64,000 nucleotides of DNA. It comes from JADKIH01 sp049363815 (GTDB lineage Bacteria > Bacteroidota > Bacteroidia > AKYH767-A > 2013-40CM-41-45). Each line of letters begins with the position of its first letter. Position 1 is the first letter of the stretch. Below the pieces are notes generated by a model. The model was not told the origin of the DNA. It made no database searches and was given only the letters and a program-made list of their open reading frames with translations. Location of the stretch: NCBI GenBank assembly GCA_049363815.1, contig JBMQEM010000071.1, positions 13,599 to 77,598 of the forward strand. The letters run 5' to 3'. The position numbers and the translations under genes are program-made. This document shows, in pieces, positions 1 through 13,100 of the stretch.

Positions 1-640
1 TGAGGAATGAAATATACATTCCTAAAAAAATCTTGAAGAACATTTCCCAGGAATTTCTGTGAACGACGATCGTGGCTTTAAAGCTGCTATATTCTGATTC
101 CGGTTTATCGAGTTCAGGATCACCAAATGCAGTTTCATATTTTCTTATTTCAGTCTTTAAATTGAAGCTGTCTTTTTCCCAGCCCATTAAAAAATATTTA
201 CCATAATGTTTACCAACAGTATCAACAGAAAAGATCAGAGCTTTCGAATCATACATTGAATTCTCTATAGCAAACCGCAATTTCTGCCTGTCGAATGGAA
301 AATCGTTAATCTTCCAGGTACCTTTCATCACACACTGGAGTTTCATTAGCATATAGATCCTTCCGTCTTCCAGAGTATCAATTGTGGCATACGACTTTTC
401 AACGGACTTCGCCATTGGCACTTCAAGGTTCCGCATGAAATCAAATTCCTTGTTTCTGTACTTCAACCAGAGCCAAAGATTAACTGAATATTCTTTTTGC
501 CTGAAATCAATATCGTGAATACTGGTAATGTAGATTCCGACATTTACAGTATCCGGACCAGATTCATCCTGGGCTTTCAGAGAAACCGGACTGAAGCCTA
601 TGATAAGCAGAACTGCAAGCAAGAAGTAATTTCTTTTCAT
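1..640 (-). CDS. Pentameric ligand-gated ion channel-like protein, N-terminal part (cut by window edge)
   Basis: The minus frame is open from an ATG at 638-640 to the left edge and gives 213 residues without a stop. Residues 1-24 form a signal peptide ending in KAQ. The rest looks like the extracellular beta-sandwich of prokaryotic Cys-loop channels (GLIC/ELIC type): VNVGIYITSIHDIDF, then YSVNLWLWLKYRN, a WKINDFPFDRQ segment that matches the family's PFDxQ signature, and a late FKATIVVHRNSWEMFF segment leading into the first membrane helix, where the window ends. Proteins of this family form homopentameric, ligand- or proton-opened cation channels. The four-helix pore lies outside the window, so channel function is inferred from the extracellular domain only. 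It stands alone, divergent from the giant gene. An uncharacterised extracellular-domain-only relative is the main alternative. Confidence 0.75.
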   Translation of the reverse strand, partial: MKRNYFLLAVLLIIGFSPVSLKAQDESGPDTVNVGIYITSIHDIDFRQKEYSVNLWLWLKYRNKEFDFMRNLEVPMAKSVEKSYATIDTLEDGRIYMLMKLQCVMKGTWKINDFPFDRQKLRFAIENSMYDSKALIFSVDTVGKHYGKYFLMGWEKDSFNLKTEIRKYETAFGDPELDKPESEYSSFKATIVVHRNSWEMFFKIFLGMYISFL

Positions 641-1142
641 TTTTTACGATATGTTTTAATATCTAAGTTGAATATTTCGAAAGCAAAGATAAGATTACTA
701 AAACATCACATTCCGGTTTTCTTAAACGGCTTTTAGTCTGACATCACAGGCTGATTGTTCCTGATTGAGGAATTTTTAAGATACAATCCAGCGGTTTTCA
801 ATTTTTACATCTCGAAAGGAAGTATTCTGAAATTACATCAGGAGGAATTTTAAAAAAACCTGCCAGAAACTTCAGGAAAATAAGAACTTATCATTTTTTA
901 TTAACAGCCGTTTTTATTCCATTTACCAAGTTATTATTCCCCCTGTAAAATTAATTACTGGAATTACTCACGAAATGACGAGAATTAAATTCAAGAGCCC
1001 TTCAAATACCCTGATTTTGCTGTAAAAATGTGCTTTTTTTAATATAAAAATAATGCAGATTTATTCTTGAATTTTACCCAAAAAACTTTAAAATTATTTA
1101 GCAAATCACTAATTTGCAATCCAATAACACATTGAAACACAC
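641..1142. other. Divergent intergenic region, 502 bases
   Basis: AT-rich spacer between the divergent channel-like gene and the giant secreted protein gene. It holds the candidate minus-strand promoter at 684-691 and a short inverted repeat, GCAAAT-N5-ATTTGC at 1101-1117, 26 bases before the giant gene's ATG, which could be an operator or a leader hairpin. I see no coding sequence or RNA gene. Confidence 0.6.
684..691 (-). promoter_or_regulatory. Candidate -7 element upstream of the channel-like gene
   Basis: On the minus strand this reads TATCTTTG, a perfect match to the Bacteroidota -7 consensus TAnnTTTG, about 44 bases before the ATG at 640. A clear TTTG at the -33 distance is not visible, so this is a partial promoter call. 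Confidence 0.4.
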
Positions 1143-4100
1143 ATGAAAAACCCCACTCCATTCAATTGGACAAATTTCGTATTGTCCACACTTTTTGTTT
1201 TTACATTTTGTTTAACATCTGAATTAAAGGCGCAAGGTTCAAACGCATTGAACTTTGATGGCACAAACGATTATGTTTCTACAAACACGGTCATCCCCTA
1301 TTCCGGAACCTTTACCATTGAGACCTGGATTCAGACCACTGATGGAAGCGCTTCGATTTTTGTTTGGGGAAGTGCAATGAATAACAATTATGTGCAGTTT
1401 GGACTAAATACCGGAAAGTTACGACTTGCAATTGGTGATGGCATATCACTCCATCAGATCACCGGCAATACTAACATCAATGATGGTAACTGGCATCATG
1501 TTGCAGTTACTAAATCAGGAAGCGCTGTTACGTTTTATCTTGATGGAGTTTCTGATGGCACAGGCACAAGCGCGTTAGTTCCTCAAACTATGACTTTGAC
1601 ATCAATCGGTGCGGGATTGATGAATAATATTTTGCAGGGATATGCAGCAATCACTTTAGATGAACTAAGGATATGGAATGTGGCACGGTTACAAGGTCAA
1701 CTCCAGGGAAACATGAATTGTGAGATAGCACCTCAAACAGGTTTAGTTGCTATGTATAATTTCAATCAGGGAAATGCAGGTCAAAACAATTCGGGCATTA
1801 CAATTCTTCCTGAATTTAGCGGCAACTCCTTTCCCGGCACGTTAAACGGATTTACACTGAATGGTACAACTTCTAACTGGGTTCGCTCTTATGCAATGGG
1901 AGCAACGTATACTTATCGTTCAGCAACATCCGGCTCATGGAGTAATCCTGCTACATGGCAAACATTAACTTCCTGTGGTTGGATAGGTGCACTAACATCT
2001 CCTGGTATTGAAGACAGCTTGATCTCTATTCAAAGTACCCATACGGTTACAGTCAATTCCGTTATAACCGTTAACCAATTAACAATAAATTCAGGAGGCA
2101 CGCTGACGGTTTCAGGTTCCGGATTTTTGAACATTGGTGCCGACTCTCCATTTTCATTAGTAGTCAACGGTACGTTGAATTTAAGTGGTCCTACTATCCA
2201 TCAGCTTACAGATGGAAATGTTGTGATCAATTCAGGCGGAGTGTTTAATTTCAATTCGGGTACGATCAGTGGTACCGGTAACTGGAATAAGACAACAGGC
2301 GCTGGAGCGATAAATTTTGTTGGAAGTGGTCCGATGTTAATTACAGGAACACACAACTTCAATAATGCCGGCACAATGAACTGGTTATCTCCGGCCACAG
2401 ACATCAATTTTAATGGCGGAAATGTTATGTTCTCCAATACCGGAAATTTTAATATCAGCGCCAACAGTTCGGTTACAAGCAATGGCAATACATTATCTCA
2501 ATTTGTTCTTTCAAATTTGAATATAATCACTAAAACTACAGCCAGCGTTACAACATTTGACCCACAAGTAAATGTATCCAATAATTCATCTTCTCAATTT
2601 TTAATTCAAGGTGGAACAGTAGTAATTGAAGGAATCAATGAACATGCAGGACTGTTCAGCCTCAGCACAGGAGCAAGTTTAAATGCTCCTACTAATCCAT
2701 TCTTGTTTTACGGGTCTACATTCGTAAACAATGGAACAGTAACTGCAGCTGAATTTAAAATGACAAGTGTTTTCAGTCCGCAAACTTTAAGCGGAAACGG
2801 TACAATTACAAATTTTACAGTAGACAATTCGAATGGAATAATTCTTGGCGGTAGTCAGAATATTTCCGGCAACTTAAACCTTGTAGCAGGAAAGGTTAAA
2901 ACTTTTGCCCATACCGTTACCATTGCACCAACAGGTTTGATAACAGGTGGAAGTACAACTGCCTATATAAATGGATTTCTACAAAGAAATTTTCCGTCAG
3001 GAACAAATACTGTGTTTTATCCTGTAGGCGATGATGACACCTATGGTCCTGTAACACTTACGATCAACAACCTTTCCTCCGATGATCAATTCAGAGTCCG
3101 TTCATGGGGAACTGATCATCCACAAATTACGAACTCAGATATTATTCCAAGTAAAAGTGTGAACAGATATTATGGAATAGATCAGAATTTTAATAATAGT
3201 TTCACCACTGCAGATTTTTCTCTGGAGTGGGAACCTTCAGATGTTGACGGTTCAGCTAATACTTCAAACTTAAGTGTATCATCCTATTTTAGCGATGCTT
3301 CTATCTGGACGATCGAATCATCTTCCAACTCACAACCAACTTCCATTGATGTGTCAGGCATAACAGATTTTACTGATATGTTTTTTCAGGTAGGTGAAGC
3401 TGCTTCTTATGTAGCAGGTGATTACAGAACTATAAACAGTGGCGGATGGGATAATATTGCAATCTGGGAAACTTACAACGGCAGTTCATGGATACCTGCA
3501 TCCGTTTATCCTGATGCAAGCAATGCACAAACAATTAGGATTCGATCAGGGCATATAACATTTCCTGGCAACTCCAGCCCTCTGACTCTTGACCAGGTTG
3601 TTATAGATGAAGGTGGCGAAATGAAAATCCTTGAAATGCAAATGACAATCGCTGATGGTCCGGGAACGGATCTTGAGTGTTATGGCACGATTGATTTTGC
3701 TCAGGACATGACAGTTTTGGGAACTATAAATTTTCAGCCAGGTTCGAATTTCATTATTGATGCTACAACGATTACTGGTCCGGGATCCATCACATACAAC
3801 CAAGGATCCACTATAGATTATCAGGGCACCAATATGGTCATGAAAGATGGAATTGTGATAAATAATTACACTCCGATAGAAATGGGTTCCAGTGGGACAT
3901 TGATATTCGACGGAACTTTTTCAACCTTTAATAACTACTCTGAAATTACAATTACAAGTGGCTTAGGTATAACCACTCAAAACGGAAGTATCGGATCGTT
4001 CAATAATTTAACCGGAGCTACTTTGATAGCAAATGGATCCGGTCCAACTATTACTGAAGATGTAGAATTCAATAATTCAGGATCTGTGTATTTAACTTCA

Positions 4101-7100
4101 TTTTCTGACATGGTAATTTCAAGTATAAACGGATTGCATTCCGGAACATATACTGTCGAACAAAACGCAGAACTTGGTGGCACCACTGAAATGAATTTTA
4201 CAGGTGCTGATTTTACAAATGACGGATCTGTTTATTTAAACAGATTAACATTCAGTTCAAATACAGCCCAGAATTTAAATGGAACGGGGAACATTCGATT
4301 CCTTTCGATTACGACTTCAGGCACTGTTAATTTATCAGGTGATCAAACAATCACTGAAGCATTAAATCTGGGTCAGGGAATTATTAATACAGGTTCAGGG
4401 AAAATAACAATGGCGCAAAACGCAATTATTATGGATCCATCAGTGAATTCATATATTAATGGAAACCTCCAGCATTACTTCGCTGCAGCAACACCCGGAC
4501 CAGTGACTTTACCAATTGGAAATCCTCCTTTTTATGCTCCGATAATTCTTGATTTTGATTTGCCTCTTGATGGAAGTGGTGACGGTTTCATTACTGTAAA
4601 CTCGAATACTGGAGATCATAATGACATCCTATTATCAGGCATCGATCCTAATAAAAGTGTAAACCGTACATGGACGATAACAAATGACAATTTAACATTT
4701 AATCAATGTGATGTAACTTTAAACTGGGATGCGGCAGAAGCAGATGCAGGCACAGACTTCAATAATTTTATTATATCAAAATTTGATATTCCAGGAGGCT
4801 GGTCACAACCTTCTGTGGTAAATCAGACTGTGTCTTCTATTACTGCACTTGATGTTACTTCATTCAGTGAATTTCAGGTGGGACAAATCGTTGAATCGTG
4901 CATACCTACCGGCGATTACCGTTCAATAGTAAGCGGCAACTGGAGTGATCTTTCTACATGGGAATATTTTGATGGTTGCACCTGGCAGCCGGCTCTAACT
5001 ACTCCAAATGAAAATGACAATATTATCACTCTTCAAAGCGGTTTCACTGTAACTGCTGATGGTGGTAATACAGCAGATCAGATCAATGTTCAGAACGGTG
5101 CAACATTAAATATCACCGGAGCAGGTCTTACAATTGCTGATGGACCTGGTACAGATCTCCAGGTGAACGGAACGGTTATAGTAGAAGGAGGAACATTAAC
5201 AGGAGGCGGTACAATGTACATTGACCTGGATGGTGTTGTAAATTTAGGAAACAACTCTGCCAACGGTGCAACACTTTCATTGACACTTGATAATAACGGA
5301 ACGATCAACTTTGAAAATTCTGATGTTGCTTGTTGTACAACCATTGATTATTTCGTTGGCGGAATCTGGACAAATAATCGTACAATAAATTTCCTATTTC
5401 ATGATGGAATTGGCGATGTTAACATTGCAGGACTCGATGTTTTTAATTCATCAGACGGAACGATCAATCATACATTTGATGCAAGCGGTGCCTCGACTTT
5501 AAATACCCATTTCGGATTTAGCTCTTTTGTAAATGAAGGAACTTTCAACAATATACGAGGAAACGCTTATGTTGATCTGTCTTTAGGAACATCATTCAAC
5601 GGAACATTCTATTGCCCCGATAACACCGGAACATTTATATTTACCGGAAATGATGAAGTAACATTCACTTCGAGTTCATCAATTGCAATGGTAACAAGCA
5701 CTCTTGTATTCGATGGCGGACCTTATGTTATTCAAACAAGTCTTTCTGCAAAGGATGTAATTGTAAACATCAACTCAACACTTTCAGGTTCTATACCTGC
5801 ATTCGTTGAAACAAGTATTACAAATAATGGAGCTATTGAATTTGATAATCTGGTAATGGGTGGGAATTCACAGCAAACCATTTACGGAACGGGAACTATT
5901 CAAAAACTTACAATTGATAATTTTACGGATGTATTGATACAGGGAGCTCAAACTATAAATTCTGAATTAAGTTTTTCTTTAGGAAAACTGATTACTAACA
6001 CAAACAATCTGATCATAGAACCAACAGCTACGATCACAAATGCTTCAGCAACTTCTTATGTAGTTGGAAATTTACAAAGAAATTTCTCTTCAACAGGAGT
6101 ACAAGATTATCCAATCGGTGATGCAACACAATATGCGCCGGTATCTTTAAATGTACAAGTGATTGTTCCGGGTGGTGGAATTATAGCACGTACAGAGCCT
6201 GGTGTGCATCCGGAAATTGCTTCTTCAGGAATTGACCCTGATAAAGCAGTTAACCGTTTCTGGAACATTACCAATGCCGGACTGAATTTCCAGGACTTAG
6301 TAGTTACATTTAACTGGGACGCAGCAGATGTTGATCTGAATGCAGACTTCAACAACTTCATCGTAAAAAAATATGATGCTCCGGACTGGATAGATTTTCA
6401 AGTGTTCAACAGAACGAGTTTATCGATCACTGCAGGACAACTTACTTCGTTCTCTGATTTTCAGATCGGGGAAGCGATGTTAGTTAATGCTCCCGGTTCA
6501 GCATTGCATTTTGGAACAGGCGGTAATGAATACATTACTATACCATCAGACGGTATTGCTTCTATGACATCCTTTACAGTTGAAACTTGGTTGAAAGCAG
6601 ATGCTCAACAATATTCCTTCATATGGGAAGGTGTCAGTGGCGGCTTTTCAAATCCAAGTCTTGAAGGCTCATCCGACAATCTTAGTTTCTGGATGAATGA
6701 TAATACATCTGTTTCTACCGGACCATTAACATTAGGAACATGGAATCATGTCGCTTGTACTTATGACGCACAGACAAATCTCCAATCAATATATGTTAAT
6801 GGTGTTTTTGTATCTTCAGTAACAGCGCTAGCTCCGGGAAGTTTTGGAGGTGGTATGATCTTGGGAAAACGTGTTGGCAATCCAAGTTATCCGGGTGCAA
6901 TGGATGAATTAAGAGTATGGTCACGTGCGTTGGATGCACAGGAAATAGCAGATCATTTTAATTGCGAGATTCTTATACCAATGCCATACCTGCAAAGAAA
7001 TTATCATTTCAATCAAGGTACCGGCGAAGCTGACAATAGTTTCCCGGCACAAGATTTTCTGGATGATTTCAGTGGTAACAATATTGATGGCACCTTATTT

Positions 7101-10100
7101 AATTTTACTCTAAGTGGAAATACTTCAAACTGGATCTCCACCGGTGGTGTAGTTTCAGGAACAAGCTGTAACATTATCGGAACTTTCTATGCTGATAACG
7201 ATGGCGACGGATTTGGTGATGAATCGAACTTTGTAACTGATGTTGTCATGCCTGAAGGTTACACCCTTGACCTTTCTGATTGCGATGATACCCACATTAC
7301 TTATGCAGATTTCGACGAAGATGGATTTGGTACCGGAGTACCGATACCATGTGGAATTTCATATTACAATAACGATTGTGATGACAACAATTTCAACATC
7401 AATCCTGGAGCAGTAGAATTATGTGATGGTATAGATCAAAATTGCAATAGTGATATTTCTGAAAATAATTCGCTTTCATTTGATGGAGTTTCTTCATATG
7501 TAGAGATGCAGGATTTTAATCTTGGCGAAAATGATTTTACCCTTGAAGCCTGGATTTATCCGTACGCTACTGCTGATGGATATATAATCACGAACAGGAC
7601 GATTGAATCGGGAGGTGCAGGAAACTGGTTTGGATTTAAATTCGATTCCGGTCATCTTCTGATGGAATTGGCAGAAGGCGGAACACCGGGTTATAATGTT
7701 GTAAATGGAAATACTTCAGTCGCATTAAATCAATGGTCACATATTGCTGTTGTGAGATCCGGATTGAACTATACAATTTATCTGAACGGAAATGCAGATG
7801 GATCTTTGAATGATCCTTTGTCAAGAAATTTAACTTCAGGAATAGAGATCGCTCGTCTGGGTGGATGGCCTGATTTTAATGCAGCCTGGTATTACGGAAA
7901 AATGGATGAAGTGAGAATCTGGAATGTTGCTAAAACACAAGCACAGATCCGCTCGCAGATGACTGCTTATGTCAACGGACAACCAAACCTGATCAATTAC
8001 TACACTTTTGATCATGGTTCTGCAAATAATGAGAACCCGGGCATTGATCAACTTGCAGACCTGGGCGGAACGAATAACAATGGTAACCTGATTGGTTTTT
8101 CGCTTTCAGGCGACTTCAACGTTTCCAACTGGAATGGCGGATATGCAGGAACTCTGTATTACGATCTGGATGGTGATGGCTTCGGAGATCCTAATAACTC
8201 TACAGCTGTTACTACTCCTTGCTTTGCACCGGGAGATCTTGTTAATGATAATACCGATTGTGATGATGCCGATATAAATACTCACTCAGGATGTACTCCT
8301 GCTGCCGCACTTAATTTTGATGGTGTTGATGATTATGTTTCTTTAAATCAAGTGAACAATATTCCAACGGGCAACAGCCCTTATACACTTGAGGCATGGA
8401 TCAAACCAAATGCATTGAACTTCAATGAAGGCTTCATTGGTTATGGAAATTTCGGTACACAAAATCAGGCAAATGCAATCCGGTTTAACGGACCAACACA
8501 ACTGGTAAATTACTGGTGGGCAAATGATCTTATCGTAAATATTCCAAACATTCTTGATGGTAACTGGCATCACATTGCTGCCACTTACGACGGAACAACT
8601 CGTTCGATATATACTGATGGTGTGTTACGCGGACAAGATACTCCGGGTATTTTAAATGTTCCGACTGCAAATAACCTGGCGATCGGTAAATCATTCGGCA
8701 ATGAATTCATTAATGGTGCATTGGATGAAGTAAGAATATGGAACGTTAGCCGGACACAATCGCAGATCGTTGACAATATGAACTGTGAGATCAATGCACA
8801 ACCCGGGCTTGCAGCAGCATTTCATTTCAATCAAGGTTTTGCTTCCGAAAATAATGCCGGTACAATATCAGACACCGACGTAAGCGGAAATAATAATAAT
8901 GCAACACTAAACAACTTCAGTCTTGAATATGGAACATCAAACTGGATCGCTCCGGGCGGAGTAGTTTCGGGAACTAACTGTGTCTGTTATGTGAACATTC
9001 CTGACGTTAACTTCAAAAATGCATTGCTTGCAAATGCGAGCATCAACTCAAACAACAACGGAGAAATTGAATGTTCAGAAGCATCAGCCTTCAACGGTAA
9101 TATAGATGTAAACGGCTTATCAATTTCAGATCTGACCGGAATTGAAGCTTTCACTTCATTAACGGTATTACAAGTTTACAATAACCTGTTAACGACAATT
9201 GATGTTTCTGCAAATACACAGTTGAATTATCTTGATGTTGGAGGTAATCAACTAACAACATTAGACGTTTCATCGAATACAGCACTTCAACAATTAGTCT
9301 GCAGAATCAATCAGCTAACTTCATTAGACATTAGTTCAAATCAGGATCTATTTTGGCTGGAATGTCCATTCAATAATATTACATCACTGGACTTATCTAA
9401 TAATCCTGCGCTTGAAGTAATCTTTGCACTTGGCAATCAATTGTCATCAATAGATGTTTCAAATAATCCACTATTGTCGACACTGAACTTTTCAAATAAT
9501 CCGGCAATAACTTCAATTGATTTAAGTCAGAATCCTGCTTTGACACAATTTATTTCACAGAACAATTCGTTAACTGAACTTGATCTCTCTTCGAATTCAA
9601 ACATAGTTGATGCACTAGTCGATCATAATAACCTGACAAGCTTGAACATTCAGAACGGTAACAATTCAAATCTTAACACCTTTAATGCAACAAACAATCC
9701 ATCACTTTCCTGTATTCAGGTTGACAATGTGAATAACATGATTGCTACATGGAATGCAGGTAAAGATGTTTCTGCTTCATTTAGTTTAGCATGTCCATTA
9801 ACGGCACCTGCTGCGGCATTAAGTTTTGACGGAGTTGATGATCATCTGAGCACTGGAATTTCTTTGTCGATCGCCGCTACTTCAACTATTGAGTTTTGGC
9901 TATACACTAATGATTTAAATGATGACCGAAGGATTATAGGTAGTGATGATCCAGATCCGGTTGGTACAGGATTGAGATTTTTTAATGGTCACCTTCAGCT
10001 TACAGTTGACAATCAAGGTTGGAACGATATTATAAATACTGCTTTCCCTGTTCAACAATGGGTTCATGTTGCTATCGTAACGAACGGATTGCAATACACT

Positions 10101-13100
10101 GCTTACCTGAATGGTGTTCAAGGTTTGACATTAAACTTCACTTCTAATTATCCTACAATTAATTTTGGCAATAGTTATACCCTTGCCAATGTAGGAGTCT
10201 TTGGAACGAATTTTAATGGTAGCATGGATGAGATTCGTATCTGGAATGTAGCACGCACACAAGTTCAAATCCTTGCTGATATGAACTGCGAAATTACTCC
10301 TCAACCTGGTTTGCTTGCATCTTACCATTTGAATCAAGGTATCGGAGGAGCAGCTAACCCAACTGAATTGAACCTAATCGATTCAAGTGGAAATGGCAAC
10401 AATGGAACACTGCATAATTTTGCTCTTTCCGGTTCAGTTTCTAACTGGATTACACCTGGAGCTGTGGTTTCAGGAACAGCTTGTGCATTATGTATTGTAA
10501 ACATTCCTGACGCAATTTTCAAAAATGCACTTTTATCAAATGGATTGATCAATACAAATAATGATAGCGAAATTCAATGTAACGAAGCTTCTGTATACAA
10601 CGGCACAATAAATGTTTCCAATATGGGCATCGCCGATTTGACCGGAATCGAAGCATTTACGTCTTTAACCGGACTAGTTTGTACAGGCAATTCACTTACA
10701 TCATTAGACCTAAGCAGTAATGATCAATTGGTTACTTTATTTTGCAACCAAAATGCTCTTACCACTTTAGATCTTAGTGGCCATACAGCTTTACAAACTG
10801 TCTATTGCAGTCTTAATGCTCTTACCAGCCTTGATTTGTCCGGCTGCACGGGCTTAACTATTCTGAATGGTGGAGGGAACCAACTGACAACTCTGGATGT
10901 ATCCGGCAGTTCACAACTCGCTACCTTGTCTATGAATTCAAATCAAATTTCAAATTTGAATATTTCAGGAATTACAGGATTAACATTTTGTGAACTTGCT
11001 TTAAATTCATTGACCGGCTTAGATGTTTCTGCAAATGCAGGCTTGACATATTTTAATTGCGCAGCAAATGCATTGACAAGTCTGAACATGAAGAATATCA
11101 ACTATTCTAATTTATCATACTTTAATGCAGTACAAAACTTCTCACTATCATGTATAGATGTTGATGATCCTTCCTACATGAATACAAACTGGAGTGCAGC
11201 TAAAGATGCCGGTGCTTCATACAGTACGAATTGTTCTTTCGTTTGCAATTTATCACTTACTACATCTGCAGGCGATACTTTATTTGTTTGTGCAGAAAAT
11301 GGTGCAACCAGCGGTGATGTAAACCTTATTCCATTGAATGGTATTGCCCCTTATACTTACACAGGAAGTGATACATTGAATCTTGTAACAGGTACTTACA
11401 ATTACTTTGTTACAGATGGCAATGGATGTACAGCAACAACAGAACTGAAAGTCTTTGTTACAAATTGTATCATTCCATATTACGAACCACCAACGAACGA
11501 TACGATCGATAACCTGATCGGATCTGAGTTGACTCAGCTTTACACTTATCCTGATTCACTCGTCGATACTACTGCTGCAAACAACATCTTTAAGATAGAT
11601 GAAATTGAAGGCGAGGTATTGATAGAAGTAATTGCTAATGTTGGTCAGTACAATACACTTCTTGCCTTATTGCAGACTCCTCCTTATGGCATGAACAACT
11701 TGATCGATAACGGTGACTCTACACTCATCATTACCGGTATGTTCCCGATTGCGAATTTACCTAAACTGGATTCTCTTCCATTACTGGTCAATTATGCCCG
11801 TCCGTACTACACGCCTATTAACGGAAACTTTGCATTGCCTGCAACAGGCTTAACAACCTCACAAGGAGATTCCGCACAGATGTCACACAAAGCAAAACAA
11901 GCCTGGAAAGTTTCCGGTGAAGGTGTGAAAGTGGGTGTCATGTCGGATAGTTACAATACTAAATTCGGAAGTCCTACTCCTGCTGAACGTGATGTTCAGA
12001 ATGGTGACCTTCCGGGTGCGGCCAATCCGAATTATAATAAAGACGTTGTTCTCTCTGAAGAATATCCATATGGAACAGGCACTGATGAAGGTCGTGCCAT
12101 GCTGCAGATCGTGCATGATGTGGCTCCGAATGCCGAACTGATGTTCCGTTCCGGTTTCATCAGTGCAGGTAACTTTGCCGATGGTATCAAATCTCTTCGT
12201 GATGATGGTTGTAAAGTTATCGTTGATGATATCACGTATATCACTGAACCATTCTTCCGCGATGGTGTCATTGCACAAGCTGTGGAAGATGTTTCTGCTA
12301 CAGGTGTCAACTACTTTACTTCTGCAGGTAACTTCGGTATCAAATCATACGAAGGCAACTTCACTCCTATCGCTGCTCCTGCCGGTTATGCCGGTACGGC
12401 TCACGATTTCGGTGGCGGCGATTTCTATCAAAGCGTTACACTTCCAAAAGGAACCTATACGATCGCTCTGCAATGGGATGATGATTTCTATTCTATCGGT
12501 GAGGTCGTTGGTGCACAGAATGACCTGGACATCTTCCTGGTCGATCAGTTCGGTGCCCGTCTGTTTGGTTTCAACCGTAACAACATCGACGGTGATCCAC
12601 TTGAGATCATGCCGTTCGTTGTAAAAGCTACGTCTCAGGCTAACATCATCATCACCCGTAAAAGTGGTGCCGGTAATGTTCGTTTCAAATATGTCATCTT
12701 CCGTGGTGAAGGGGTGATCAATGAATACAACCAGGGTACAGGTACTGTCATCGGACAAGCGAACGCTGAAAGTGCAATGTCCATCGGTGCCGTGTTGTAC
12801 ACCAACACTCCTGCCTATGGCGTGAATCCTCCGACAGTAGCTTCCTTCTCTTCACGAGGCGGGGTGCTGATCGATGGTATCGACAGACAGAAGCCTGACT
12901 TCTGTGCTCCGAACGGTGTGAACACAACGGTGAATTTCGGTGGAGTGAATATTGACAACGATCTTTTCCCGAACTTCTTCGGTACGTCTGCTGCTGCTCC
13001 GCATGCTGCAGGTGTGGCTGCTCTTTTAATTGAAGCAAAAGAAAAATATTACGCAGGTGAAACTTTCAATGGTGCACAAATGAAAGCACTCCTGAAATCT

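Noticed and set aside
497..736. Plus-strand frame antisense to the start of the channel-like gene
   Set aside because: No recognisable protein, and it runs across the signal peptide and promoter of a much better supported minus-strand gene.
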